From NCBI GenBank assembly GCA_963573305.1, contig OY754334.1, positions 26,157,614-26,221,613 on the forward strand: a stretch of DNA of 64,000 bases. The letters run 5' to 3'. The notes below the pieces were generated by a model, which saw only the letters and a program-made list of their open reading frames with translations, ran no database searches and had not been told where the DNA came from. This DNA comes from Pyrrhosoma nymphula (Eukaryota > Arthropoda > Insecta > Odonata > Coenagrionidae). This document shows positions 36,931-49,735 of the stretch, piece after piece; position 1 is the stretch's first letter; the number at the start of each line of letters is the position of its first letter. The position numbers were made by a program, and so were the translations under genes.

Positions 36931-37278
36931 TCATGCACGGAATTTTATTATGCTATCATTAAGTTGAGGTTCAGATATCTTATTTTTTAATGTGACAGAA
37001 CCTTCCGTAGATTGAATCATAATATTTTCCAACAGCAAATAGATGACTCCAGCGTCGTCAGAGAAATCTTGGGAATTGGGAGGATAATTTTGATCAAGAC
37101 ACTTTCCTGTCATCACGGGCACATTTGATGACCCCGACATAAGGACGGGTTCAAACCTCATGCCTTTACTTTGTTCTGAAACGCCGTATGTGTACCAGAA
37201 TGTGAAAATAACGTAATTTACGACAGAAATTAAAGACATATAACAAGGTACCTCTTTCGAGCTGTGCCAATCGGCCAT
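36931..37278 (-). CDS. Unrecognised 115-codon open frame
   Basis: A minus-strand frame starts MADWHSSKEVPCYMS and ends QLNDSIIKFRA. I do not recognise a family. Unlike most frames here, its residue composition is balanced, not low-complexity, and it has a hydrophobic stretch (about residues 15-30, LISVVNYVIFTFWYTY) that could be a signal anchor or membrane segment. It lies in AT-rich DNA where a frame of this length is less expected by chance. There is no neighbouring frame to pair with it and no clear promoter. It could be an exon, a relic of an unknown element, or chance. Confidence 0.25.
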   Translation of the reverse strand: MADWHSSKEVPCYMSLISVVNYVIFTFWYTYGVSEQSKGMRFEPVLMSGSSNVPVMTGKCLDQNYPPNSQDFSDDAGVIYLLLENIMIQSTEGSVTLKNKISEPQLNDSIIKFRA

Positions 37279-40037
37279 ATATTTCGAACCTTAGCGTGAA
37301 ATTTATTTCTCCGATAGAAAACAAAATTTCGATTTAATCTACGTCATTTTGTAGCCCTACATTCCTTTTTCGACATTTATCCAGAGAGGAATATTCTCAT
37401 AAGTCAGCTTAAACCCAATTATTCCCGTGGGTGAAAACGTTCTTAATTGGCACTCCTGACGTGCGGTCATCACCTCTTTTTATCTTCAATTTCTTGGTGG
37501 AATTCGGTTGTGAAAAAATAACTGACACCTCCATCACGTAAAATTAGCTGGAAGTCGTTATCAGATATATTATATATTGCATCAGTTTCCGTTAGAGCAT
37601 ACAATAAACGAATTCAGTGTTTATTCATTAAATCATTCGCGGCTTCTCATGAGCTTTAATAATATTCAGGAGTATGCCGCGTGTTGTTCGTTGTCAGTAT
37701 GAGGTTTCGAGGGAAGACAAGAGGGAGACTTGAAGAGTAAATAATCTGTACGGATTAAACTACCACGTGCAGCTAATTTTGACACCACTATCCCAATTGA
37801 AATTTTATTTTTCCTTATTATATGGCCTTGCGGATTAGTCGTGGTTTGAATTTAGTGTTAATTACGGATTCCAAAAGAAATACTATCAGAGAAACCGCAG
37901 CAGTAGCTTAACCGGAAGTCACTAGTGTGGAATTTCTCAATGAAAATTTGCATGAGGTGGGATTCTATTCCAAAGCCCGGATTTTTGCCCAGGGTTCATG
38001 GTAAACACGCGTGGTCATGTATCAGATGGTCAGCCACGAGGAGATATCTGCTTTAGAGCATCCTGCGTTTGGGTCTTTTGGGGCCCCGTCTCATCACTGG
38101 TGGGAGGTCTCCAACCCGGAGGCCACCGCCGTGTCTTGAACGCAAATAATACGTACTATGAACTTTATAAATTGTCAAACTTGTCATAAACTACAATGAG
38201 TCACTCCGAGTGCAATCCAAAATTACTTTTGCTACCAATGAGTCCTCGTCAAATCCATATACCATAGAGGAAGTTTATAAAGGAATTAGATGTTATTATA
38301 GGCAGAGTGTATTTATAGTTTTACAAAAATATGTACTAGCTGACACAAATAAGTCATTTATTTACAAAAATATTTAGGTGCCAGTAGACACAAGTTCCAG
38401 TGACATAGTGTTTAAATATTATGGAATATGGAAATTTAATGGCATTCAATAGATAAATATAAATAAACAAGCTAAAATAATATACTCAATGAAACACCTC
38501 TGATAAAACACCCAAAAAATTAAATTAAACATTTACTGCTCATACTGTTTTTTTAAACATTTTCCTTGCCAATTTCCAAATTTAAATTGCCCAATAATAT
38601 TAAAGCATTTAATTTTTGGATTCTAGAATATTTCATGCTATATGGGATCCCAGAGTTCTTGTTTTTCGTGGAATCTTCCTTTTGCTTTTATTTATTGGTG
38701 CCTGGAAATAATTTAGTGTACCATTTGGTAATAAATGTTTGTTAGAAGAAACTTTATGAACTGCAATTGAAGTTTTATTACTTAGAAATTTAAGTTTATC
38801 AATTATTTTTATGAAAACAAATAGCAGTGCCTGATCGTGGAATTCTTTACATGGTTTTGATTGCTGGTATACCTGTGAAAGTTCGGTAGTTATGTGAATC
38901 GGTAACATTTTCAGCTAAAATATGGATTATTGATCTATTATAATTGTGATTTACTTTTTATCTAATAGTATTTCCTGCTCTATTTGTTCACCAAAGTTTA
39001 GTAATGAATTTAGATTTTATGTGCTGAAATAAAAATTTCGTCTTAAATTTAAGTTTAGAGGGATTCCAATGATACTATGACTCATTCTGATTGAAGATGT
39101 TGGGACTTCCCAGAACCCTAAGGCCCGATGTATTGCCTGATGAAATGGCGGATTCCTCTCCCAAGTTACCTCTTGGATTTTCACTCTATTTTAGGAGGCT
39201 TTTCATAATGCAATTAATTTTGTGTTTTGTAAAGAGGAGGAATTAAATTCCTTGATAATATCGTTGGATTCCTTTTCCGTTTCGAATCGTAGTATTCTAA
39301 GAAATTCTTATTCCGAATTTTTTATTTTAATGGTCCATATGTTATTTTCATTTCATTTACTTTTTTAAGTCCATACAACTTTTTATATTCATCTATCTGG
39401 TTGAAGATTATTATCAAGATGCGAAAATAAATAATAAGACAAACATTTATTGTTTCTTCGTAAATTCTAGCAATACGTTTTGCTCTGCTTTCCACTCCAA
39501 TGACAAGGTGTAACGTGCTTGTTTAAAAGGAACTGGTCATCATAAAATCATATATATATACACCAATAAAATATTTTATACTACACTTCACAATAATAAA
39601 TACATTTATTATAGGCAAATAGTAGACACGACAACACAAATAATCAATGTTTCCTCAAGTAATAATAATGGATCCAATTTGCAAATATATTTACGTTAGT
39701 TTTCAAATTTCAATAGCTAAATTTTTATAATACTGTTGATATATTTTATATTTCAATCTTATTTAGTTCAGTTCCTTGTATTTAATAATGATTTCACTTA
39801 TCGTTATGTTGGAAGTGTCCGCCGGCGTAAGCTTTCCTATACCACGTAATTCTTTTCCTGGTCCCTCTAGAAATGCTCCCATTAAATTCTCTCTCTGCTT
39901 CCCTCCTTCTTCCGTTCACTCCCGGCACCGTGTGTTTTTATCACTTTCTGCCTTCTGCACCTTACTTTTCTCCGGTTTTTACTCCAGGATATCTCTTTTC
40001 GTGCTCACTCCTCTTCCCCCATTTTTTTTAACAACAA
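37279..40037. other. AT-rich DNA without recognisable genes
   Basis: Nothing recognised except a higher-GC patch at about 37975-38150 that holds a 63-codon frame with no known domain, and a C/T-rich patch at about 39820-40030. Confidence 0.5.
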
Positions 40038-40126
40038 TCCCTCTTTATTTATGGTATTCAGGCTTTTGGTTCTGCGATTAAATTATTTAATATTAAAAAC
40101 ATAAACGAATAACCATGAAAGACCAT

Positions 40127-40272
40127 TGTTGTTCTTAAAAGCCCGACGAAGCCGGCAGCATAGTACGGCGAAACTGTTGCATAATATTAAATAATTGAAT
40201 CACAGAACCAAAAGCCTGAATACCAAAAACAATGAGCTGCAAAAATCTACGAAAAAGTCCCTCTTTATTTAT
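40127..40272 (+). repeat. PLE-3 left terminal repeat with hammerhead-like motif
   Basis: Matches the right repeat with about six substitutions by eye. It contains CCGACGA (40143-40149, in place of CTGANGA), one A, stem II GCCG/CGGC (40151-40154 with 40166-40169), GAAAC (40170-40174) and TGTTGC. The left box has C for U at the second position, which is expected to harm classical hammerhead activity. Confidence 0.7.
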
Positions 40273-40369
40273 GAAAAAGTATAACATTATCACACGATAA
40301 AACACTACCTCCAGAGTACGAGATCATCTACGAGTGACTAAAGATCCATTACCACCCACAATGTATTAG

Positions 40370-40685
40370 GGTGTATACGGACTTCTCTGCAGTTGAGGAA
40401 AATCATATGTGGGGCAAACCAAGAGAGCAATTGGATGCAGATTAAAGGAACATGAACGTGCAATCCGGAAGAAAGACTGGTATCACTCTGCCGTGGCTGA
40501 GCACACAACGTTGAGGAAGGTCACGCCATTGACATCGAGACGGCAAGAGTACTACACAAAGAAAGCAGTTACTTTCCGCGGCTCATAAGCAAGGCGATTT
40601 AAATAGAAAAAAATACCAAATAACATCAATAGAGAGGATAGTTATAAACTCCCTTATACCTGGAAGAGACTTATTCGAAATTAAG
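40370..40685 (+). pseudogene. PLE-3 GIY-YIG endonuclease relic
   Basis: The frame starting at 40370 reads GVYGLLCS, then a TGA at 40394-40396, then GKSYVGQTKRAIGCRLKEHE: the GIY and YIG blocks with the usual basic tract. A frameshift near 40505-40515 moves to EEGHAIDIETARVLHKE and SSYFPRLISKAI, then a TAA. A further shift gives NREDSYKLPYTWKRLI, matching the tail motif of PLE-1 (NRDTGFHLSNT). It has at least two stops and two frameshifts. Confidence 0.8.
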
Positions 40686-40749
40686 TTGTTTTACTTCTCA
40701 AAATCATCAACTGCTGAAATTGTTTATTTATTTTTTGAAAAAAGATTAA

Positions 40750-40895
40750 TGTTGTTCTTAAAAGCCCGACGAAGCCGGCAGCATAGCACGGCGAAACTGT
40801 CGCATAATATTAAATAATTTAATCACAGAACCAAAAGCCTGAATACCATAAACAATGAGCTGCGAAAATCTACAAAAAAGTCCCTCTTTATTTAT
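40750..40895 (+). repeat. PLE-3 right terminal repeat with hammerhead-like motif
   Basis: Second copy of the 146-bp repeat, with CCGACGA at 40766-40772, GCCG/CGGC stem II and GAAAC at 40793-40797, followed by TGTCGC. Here a GUC cleavage triplet is present where the left copy has GUU, so this copy is nearer the family form. Confidence 0.7.
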
Positions 40896-43800
40896 TTTCC
40901 CCCGTTTCTTAGTTTCAGTTTCTCTCAATATTTATTTATCTTCGCGTCCTTGGTTTCATTGTTTAATCTCAATTTTTTATATCAATTTAAAATTTTATTA
41001 AATGATAACTATTTACGTGCCTCGGGGTAGGTGTTTTGTTACAAAGGTTAACACCCCCATGTCGTTGGCTGTGATCTTTTCAAAGGTTCAGTAAATAGGA
41101 TAATATTCTGTATAGATCGTTGTCCCATTTCATCAAAAGGTTCTAGAATATTTCGTTGAGATCTTGGGGAGGAGCAGAGGAGCATTTAAGGGACCCGAAA
41201 TTGGAATCGGCCGACACTTTCATGAGGGGCGTAAGGCGTCGCTGAATCCTTTGGAGAGTGAATGAAATCTGAGATTGGGAAGGCATTGCCCCGACAGACA
41301 GGTGGGGGATGGGTTGGCAACCCCCCCACCCTCACCCCACCTTCCCCTCTTCTCCTTAATTCCCTATTTTTTTCTTCCCTTTGCCCATCAACACCGATTG
41401 AAATTCTCTGCGATCACTTTCAGAAACGTCCTCGGATTGATCCCGTCTAATTGCATTCTTCTCCTCGATCGCTTTCCTCGGTTCACTTCACCACCCTGAA
41501 GACCATTTTCATTTTTATTTCTAACTGATGATGCACTAGGAGGATTATGGCCGATTCCTAACTTTTTAGTGCCCAAAAACGTAGATACGTGAAACAAAAC
41601 TCCTCAAAGACTGCGGTCATCGGAATTTCAGTCTGAAATAGGTTTTGAGACCATGCAAAAAATTGGGAGTTATTAAAATATTCATATGCTTGTTTTCATT
41701 CAAGGCAACTCCTTTGAATTTATTGACTGAGCCTCGCTTAGTTAAATACGCTCAATATATAAATAGAGCCCTGCTCATAAAATTTTCAGTCAAAAGTTCA
41801 GTTCACGTACAAATTTATATGAATTTTTGATGACTCATTTATAAAATAATACATTAGGAGCATGCTCTTATTTCACGAGGAAGCCTGAAAAAATAGCGCT
41901 GTAGAGCAAAGGATACTAGAAGGATAGGATATGTTGTTTCAATTAAGAAAAAAACGGTAAAATTATGCACTGTAGGTACCTATATGTGCGGTTATTTTTT
42001 GCAATGAATGAACTAGTCTCCGGGTTGTTGCCGTGGCAACTCATAGTCAGAGTTGGTTCTCAAGTGAGGCGTTATTTATATGTCGTTACAGATTTAAGTG
42101 AACTTGGTAGCAAATTATTTACATGATGTGTTTTATTGCCATATGAAGAGTTGGAGAGGGAAAAAATCTCTCCCCTGCTCGTCAGCGGCAGGTTGTTAAA
42201 ATCTCGCACCCCTATCTCTCACGTAGCTTGGAGACGCGCCGTGACGGACAGCCGAGTGACTCTGTCTCCTTGGTGAGCGTCACCACGACCCCCTCCCTCC
42301 TTTATCCAAACCCCCTCCCCACCCCCCTACCCTCCCCCTCCCCTCCCCCCTACCATCCCCCCCTCCTCCACCACTTCCTCTCCGATGGGAAGGGAAAGAA
42401 AGAAATGCTCCCGGAAGTACTGGCCGTCTGTCGCTACGGGAGAATGAAACTGTGCTTTATCACGCTCAAATAACGGCATATTAATTCCATTTTGTAAGTA
42501 TAAGAATGGATTATAAATGAATTTCTAGTATATTTATAAAATTGCATTCTTCAAATAGGTATATACTCATTTATTATAAATTTATTTTTGGAAATCTATT
42601 TCAATAACTGTTAATTCGCATTTATGATAAATACTTTTCAAAATATGCATTTGACCAACTGTACATTCTCACATATTCTATATGAATTTAAATAAAATGC
42701 CTTACCATATATCATCGTTACATAGTGCTCAGAAAAGAAGGGTTTATATTTATTCTTAATAATTTTGTAGGTACATAATCATTTCAAGTTGTTTATTTTC
42801 ATTGCTTACCGCAAAAACTCATTAATTTGCTATAGAATTGCGATGTATCATATTCAATGTGATTTTACATTATATTTTTCATGTACCACTATGTAATCCC
42901 CGGTAAATATATTTCAGAAATTTATTTACCTATGTCCTAAATAATTCATGTTTAAATGCATTTAGAATGTATATCAGAAATATATAGTAAAAAATGAATT
43001 TCTCTAAATGCATTTTAATGAATATTTTTGCACGTGGGTTACCTTAGTATTGCTGGTATTCATGAGGCCTCCTTTTAGGTTCCCAAGTTAAGTAAAACTA
43101 CTCTGCAACGGTTTAATCATGTCCGCAGCCGTGGAAAAGTGCATGCATACCGATTCCACAGAGTCCCTCTTAGCTAGTTATTTTATATTAATAACTCCGT
43201 TTCGCTGGAATTTGAATTCAAATGTACAAGGCCTTTCATGCCTTCTTTGAAACAATATTTTGAAGGACATGAGTTTTTTAGAATTTTTTCACACGTTAAT
43301 TAAGGAGTTACTAAACGATGAGAATGTGTTGAATGGACTCTGTGACCATTATTATATAATCTTAACAGCGCTTCTAAAACACTGGGCAAATCGAATTACT
43401 GCTAAAAGTAATTTCTTTAATTTTTCACCCAAAACCATAACTGTTAATGAGACAAAATCGAAATGTGATTACAACATTATATGATTCGTAATAAATACTA
43501 ATACATTCACAGCAATATTGTACTCAATGGACAAAAAGGAATGTCACTTTTAAAACTACCTAAGGAACATACAACTCTTAAATCCGTATATTGCTTGTAG
43601 AGTCTATTTTCCTTCTCCAATTACTCAGAATGAACTCTTCTCTTTTTATAAAAATGTTCATCATGTGGTAGAACGTAGTAAATGCAAAATAAATTGCATT
43701 TAATTGCCAGGCACCAAGTATTTTAACCCCTTGATAAAGTCTCGCCACTATGCTTAGATTAAGGAAAACCGTATGCGTTAAAGTTTAAGTCAAACATATC

Positions 43801-46030
43801 ATTTCCACAAAAGATATTATTATCCTGCAATAATTAACTTTCGACATACTTAGGGATGTGGGCTTCCCGAATAACAATTACCTTCCATCAATGTGTTGCA
43901 AACGACCAGCATCCCTTCCAGCGCAATACTCTTCCTGACACAATCCTTGAACCCTGAGCTTGCGAGACCAGGACTCCCGAGTTCCCTTTGGGTCTTACTT
44001 TTCCTCAACTCGCGCATCGCATCTCTAGAACAATGACAAAGGAGCCAAGTCGCTGTCTCCCTTGCGGACAGAAACCCTTCTGCAAGCGCACTTCTCCCCT
44101 TCTCTCGCAGGCTGGGAAATGTGTGAATCCGGAGAACTGACGGAGCTGACGTGATGAAGTGAGGCGTGAAAAGTAAGAGTCAAAGGGAGGGTAAGAGTGC
44201 GACAGTCACGTCTCGAGGAATGAAATGAAGTCAAGCTTGCTCCCGTTGATTTCGGAAGATGTCGCGTCATAATATTTTTACAACATTTTGTTAATAGGTC
44301 GCTTAATGACGTGCAATTTTTATGTAAGCAATTAATAAACAATCTATGTGCAAAGATGTTTTCCTATTTTCACCCATAGGCATTCCAATAAATTCCAACG
44401 CATTCTTCTGAATAAGTCGGTCATTTTTTCATTAAATCCCACAATTACATGTTTAAAACAAAAGTACCTATGAAGAAATATATAATCCATCCATGAAGCA
44501 TGTCATAGTATATTGATGTAAAAATACGCCATCTCTGTTTGTGAACAAATTTATTATCATATTTAAAAAAAAAATTTTGGTCTTTGCCATCGTGCTTATA
44601 TTGGGAAATATATTTTTATATTTTAAAGCATTAAAAAAATCTTTTTTCTTGAATTCTAAATTATTTACAATTTTCGATTCATTATGGGATCAAAAAACTT
44701 TGCTGGACTCGATCTCAGAAAATCTCTATTTTGGAACTTTCGATTTTCTTTGGTGGTAGAAGGAAAAAACAATTACTATTCCCAAGTTTTTAAGGTCACA
44801 GGCCAACTTGAAGTGTCAAAACATTTATGTAATTTAGCGAGGGAGATAGTTATTGGGTGTCAAGGGGGCTATATATAACGGCTTTTAACGCTCTAGCAGA
44901 AGTATGATTCCCGTGAAATTCAATATATTTTTAAATCACACTTCATTGAAACGTGTTTTTAGATATTTTCCTCACAAGCTAAAACGAATCTCCCAACTAA
45001 AGGTAAAATATTAACGCTACGGTAGACTCGCTGAATTTCAATACTGGGTAATGTATACCTAGGAGATATAACCCCGGTTTTGGCAATTGACATTTCCCAA
45101 GTAAATACTGAAATCTAAATGTGTCCTCCAAAACGTGTCTCCGCAAATAATAGGTTATCTGATACACGGAATATAACCATTAAAACTTCCTTGAGAAACA
45201 CGTCATTCTGTAAAAAATGGTTAGGAGAGGACTTCAGGGTGGAGATAAAATGAATTAAAATTATTTTTATGAGTGTAAGATAGCGTTCGTTAAATTATAA
45301 TACGCTTTGAGCATGTGGAGTCGTTACACCTACATGCTTATCTTTCGATCTGTGAATGAGGATCTCAAAGGTTACTGTTTTAAAGGGAATTCCGCGGATG
45401 GGCGTCGGAAGGGAAATATTTATGTAATTTTTAATACTACTGTCCGTTTCAAAAGTATATCAACCCGAATTTGAATTAACGTTAACGACTCGTTAACGAA
45501 ACACATAACGACTCGTTCGATTACAATTTAGCTTACATCAAAATGTAGCTTATTTTAATCTGCGTTGAGCATATGTAATAAATATTTTTTATTTAATTTT
45601 TAAAGGCATGTTCTTGAAGTGAGAAGAGAAAAAGTACCCGTTTTTCGGCTCTCTCCGCGCAATCACTGAATCGACGGGCTTTTAAAACCAAAATCAATAA
45701 ATATATCAACGTTATATTATAACCATGGCTAGACCATACTTTTATAAATTTTATTCCGAAAGTTTAATTCTATAACTTTATTTAAACATGAGTTGTTGTT
45801 AGTTATGAGACGTAACCTTTTCTCAGCAACGAAAGATCCGAGAAACGTGCGCGTCGCACCGTCGTCTTTGTCTTGGCGTTGTCTGTGTGATCTTGGTGTG
45901 CTTTGGATAGTACAGAAAGTAGTTTATTTTATATAGATTTAAGATTATCGTCACTTTTTCACTGGAGCTACTGCCTGCCGTCGGGAGGCAACGAATGTAG
46001 AATGTAGGCTTTCGCAGCTGTTGAAAGGAG
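40896..46030. other. AT-rich DNA with three GC-rich islands
   Basis: Islands at about 41160-41500, 42160-42440 and 43860-44240. All open low-complexity frames with no known domain. AT-rich spacers carry nothing recognisable. Confidence 0.4.
42276..42366 (-). other. Strong G-quadruplex-forming stretch (G-rich on minus strand)
   Basis: The plus strand has a dense series of C runs of three to six separated by one to four bases, so the minus strand has many adjacent GGG to GGGGGG tracts with short loops. This satisfies the usual quadruplex motif several times over. The role is unknown; it could be promoter-associated. Confidence 0.6.
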
Positions 46031-46200
46031 CTGATGCGGCATTCGAGTTACGCTGCGGTCAGAGCATTTTTATATCAACGTTTCACTCGCGTTGCAGCGA
46101 GCTTCTTCAGGAGCAAATTCTTGAAGATGCTCGCTGTAACGTGAGTGAAACGTTCAGCTAAAAATGCTCCAACCGCAGCATAACTTGAACGCCGCATCAG
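46031..46200. repeat. Inverted pair of hammerhead-like PLE termini (ACGTT type)
   Basis: The arms 46031-46114 and 46120-46200 are near-complements with a very short centre. Minus-strand arm: CTGAAGA (rc of 46104-46110), A, stem II GCTCGC/GCGAGT, GAAACGTT. Plus-strand arm: TTGAAGA (46121-46127), T, GCTCGC/GTGAGT, GAAACGTT (46147-46154). Both tails run to AAAATGCTC and the GCCGCATCAG end. No coding part is attached. Confidence 0.75.
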
Positions 46201-47354
46201 CAATTTTTTAGACTGGCTGTTCCGGCATTCACTGTCCGTGTTTATCTTCCGTACTCATGTGTTCGTCCTTTTGTATGCGCGAGTTTGTGTTTTCGAAAAG
46301 GCAAATGAAAGCAAAACATCGTGTCCTAGTGGGCCTGGGACCGTCGGTTATGCGTTAATAGGTCTGCGTCAGAACGGAATTACGATCGATGTTTCCTGAC
46401 ATGACGGAAGCGAAGGGAGGTGTCCAGCTATCCGTCGTCTCCCCGTCAAGGAGGAATGTATTACGGTTGATGGAAGTATAAACGCAAACATTTCACAGCC
46501 CTAAACGGCAGTGAAGCATTTGTTTCTTTTTCTATTTTTTAATCAAAACATAAAAGATCTGCAAAAAATTATAAATATTGCTTAAAGAATATCAATTATA
46601 TTTTATTGTAAAGTTTTACTCCAGTAAATTGGAAAATCTGGAAATGAAATTTTGGAAATATTGGAAAAGGCATTTCTCTGATTGACTGACGTTGGCATAG
46701 CCCGACGGAAAAGTTCTTGACGCTATCGCCGCCGTCACTAAGACCTGCTATCGTAATAGGCTTCACTACATATCAATCACCAAGTTTCACCGACGACACT
46801 GTCTGATTCCGTCAAGTCGGGGAGCGTCGATCGCAATCCCGCCCTTTAGAGGTCACTGAGGTACTTCCTCCGTCGTCTTTTTGACGTTCCCGAATCCATC
46901 TCACTCGTTTCAAGACGGACATTGTGTTTCAGATATAAGTTTAATCAGGCGCCCTATCCTAAAAGATGCGTTCTCTTGTACTTCATCTTGACTTTTAGGC
47001 GAGTACGGATAGACACACGTAAATTTACTTGAAATCTTATCACAAAATTTTGACTTTTCAGCAATTGATAAATGCTGAAATGTTGTGAATGCTCAGTTTT
47101 TGGCTGAAATATACAAATCGACGAAATTACGAAATTTAAGCTTCTTTTGCAGTTTTCTACTTTGATAAATATTGTATACGACTTGTTTTATTGTTTAAAT
47201 CTTTGTAATGCCTACTGTTGACGAAAAATGTCTACTTTATTAATGCTTCAAAGGAGAGGATGGAGTTGATATTACGGCTATAATGTAACTTGAACGTAAA
47301 GATTGAATAAAGATTTGCAATTTTCCAAAATTAAATAAATAAAAATTTCGCTGC
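46201..47354. other. Non-coding DNA, moderately GC-rich at left
   Basis: From about 46200 to 46480 and 46680 to 46940 CpG dinucleotides are frequent, but no frame has recognisable features. Confidence 0.4.
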
Positions 47355-47440
47355 AGCCAAGTTTACAACATCATCGTCAGGTGATAACGTTGACTAAGGC
47401 CTGAAGATGATGTATCTATTGACATAGAAACCTTGGTTTT
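47355..47440. repeat. Inverted PLE terminus pair, right arm better kept
   Basis: Plus strand: CTGAAGA (47401-47407), a T/G-rich stem with ATGT/ACAT pairing, GAAACCTTGG (47427-47436). Minus strand: CTGACGA (rc of 47374-47380), TGATGT, then a shortened segment and AACTTGGCTGC in place of GAAACCTTGG. The left copy has lost most of stem II. Confidence 0.55.
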
Positions 47441-49700
47441 AAGTTAAGTTAAACTCATTATTGAAATTTTAAAAATCATATTAGCTTTATTAATTTGTTT
47501 GTGGAAAATTGCAGAAGTGATAGATGGAAAAAAAGAGGGAAAGGCTTGTAAGGGTTCTGAGATGAGCTATGATTCGATATTCAAGGTGAAATGTGTTGTG
47601 TTATGCTATGTGGGATTAACAAAACCTGAAGCATTTTAAGTAATTTTTTCGGAAGAGCTGCCGATGGGATTTTTTTGGCACCAGTCAGCATGCTCCTGAC
47701 CTTGTGCCGTCGCGAGAGATATGTCATGTCAATCCTCTCCATTCTCGGGATGTGTCACCGTGGGCTGTGAAATGATGAGGGGGAGGTCCTCTGGGGGTCA
47801 CTATTCACTGACCGCTGCTGCCTGTAAAGAATGTTGAGGTACTCGAGTGTAAGATGCTCTTATCTTCAAAACGAGGAAACCGAATTTAATGCTGTGAAAT
47901 TCATCTGAGAGCTTTTTCATTCATACGTTTATTGATGTATATTTTAATATTTTCGGTGCCCTAAATGTATTTTTACCTAATTTAATTTGAAAAAAGTCCT
48001 GTTTTTCGGTGCGTGTAATTTAATCACCCATGTTTGAGCACTTGGTACTATATTACTTTTCATTTTAATTAATTAATTATATTAATTTATCAGAATATAA
48101 AAGTAATTATATTTTGAGAAAACCGTATTTATTTAAAAAAATGTGCAAAAGAGATTTATTTTCTGTTCAAAAATTGTACACGTTGTCATTCAAAGTGTGA
48201 AACTCTGTTAATTTAAATGCCAACTCAATTGAATCGTAGTGGGACACTAGAATGTTGGCATTACTGATAGTTGGAAGAATATTGTTCAATTTGGGTATTT
48301 AAGGGTACGCACTATGGGTCTGAGAAGTTTCGGGGAACTAATACTTTTATGTTCATGGTTGGAGGAGGTTCGGTGTGAGAAAGCCCCAAGACGAGATACT
48401 GGGGCATTCCTAAGGGTTTGAGACGAGATCTTTCATTTGACACCTGGGCAACCACTGGGTAAACTCATAGAAGTCACAAACTTTACATTGATGAGTTTTC
48501 CACCCAAGCCTAAAATAACCATTATTGGACGAGAGTCCCATATATGCATCTCATACATGCGAGGTTCTAATTCAAGGTCATGGTCACATTGTAGACATAT
48601 ACCCGATCGAAAGAGGTTATTTATTTTATTTATTTCAATTGTGTTATTATTCACGAGTCATAAAGGATCACCCTGAAATCATTGCATCGCCGTTTCCGCC
48701 CCGATACCCCATTGTTGGTCTAATCTCATAGACGTACTTACGTATTCATGTCAAAACATTTGGAGAGGTTTTTGGGTGAGGAGTGTTCGGAGAGAGAAGA
48801 GAGTTCCTTACGATGCTGCGAAACGAAAAGAATTGGTCGAATATTTTGTTGGTATGCGGGAAAGGGAGAGAAGAGTCTCGCAGTTCTCACGCTCAGTGGA
48901 GAGGTGAGGGTTTGCGGGTGGGTGGGGTGGAGGGCGCAGAGGAGATCACTCAGAAATTGCCACAGGAAATAAATGTGTGCTTTTAGCGCACGAGGGGAGG
49001 TACGAGTGGGGACTGACGAAACATGGGAGTGACGAAACGTTGGAGTGGAGGTAGGAGGGGAAAGGTAGGGGAGTAGAGGAAGGGAAGTTGTACGGAGGGG
49101 GGAGGCGATGATCAGGTGGGAGGGGGTCTTCCACGGTGGGAGACTGCCAGCACACCAATACTGGATGTTTCAGCCCTTAGGGGCAACGAAGTATTGAGGG
49201 ACTATGCCTGTAAATATTTCTTAAACTATCGCCGTCTACTTAGGTTATATATTTAATCCCTTCGCTGCAATGGGCATGCTTTAACATTCCATTCATTCAT
49301 TCATTGGTCGTTCAATCCAAAGATTGGTTTACTATAGCCCTCCATCCTTCCCTATCTAATTCTAATTCTTTTACTCCCTGGTATTTCTGCTTATGTAAAC
49401 AATTTCCTCTGTATTTGGTATATGTAACTATACCTTGGGCCTCCTCTTGGGACTTTTCACTCTAATTTTCTCCAACTATCCGGTGTAGGGCAGTAAAAAA
49501 TATTTATCCATTCATGTTACTTTCATTTATTTTTATGCCACAATCAGTAAATAATCCGTATTAGACTCTTCGTAATGCGAGAACACGCGCCACTAAGGAA
49601 TCCAAAATTGATCAGTATGGTAACATATCTTATATATTTTTCAATTACCTTTGGTAAAGGAGCTAAACGAATTCTACTCAGCCATTCACAACATAGCAGT

Positions 49701-49702
<2 letters not shown>

Positions 49703-49734
<32 letters not shown>
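49703..49734. repeat. TA microsatellite
   Basis: About 16 consecutive TA units. Confidence 0.95.

Positions 49735-49735
<1 letters not shown>

Larger units (their letters stand above)
40038..40895 (+). mobile_element. Penelope-like element with terminal direct repeats (PLE-3)
   Basis: Two 146-bp direct repeats (40127-40272 and 40750-40895) flank a GIY-YIG relic. To the left, 40038-40094 is an inverted copy of the tail of the first repeat (the AATACC...CTTTTGGTTCTG region), the tail-inversion often seen in PLEs. The body between the repeats is only about 480 bp, so most of the element is missing. No target duplication was identified. Confidence 0.8.

Noticed and set aside
41526..41560. CTGATGATGCACTAGG as another hammerhead-like site
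   Set aside because: There is no GAAAC box at the right distance and no stem II.
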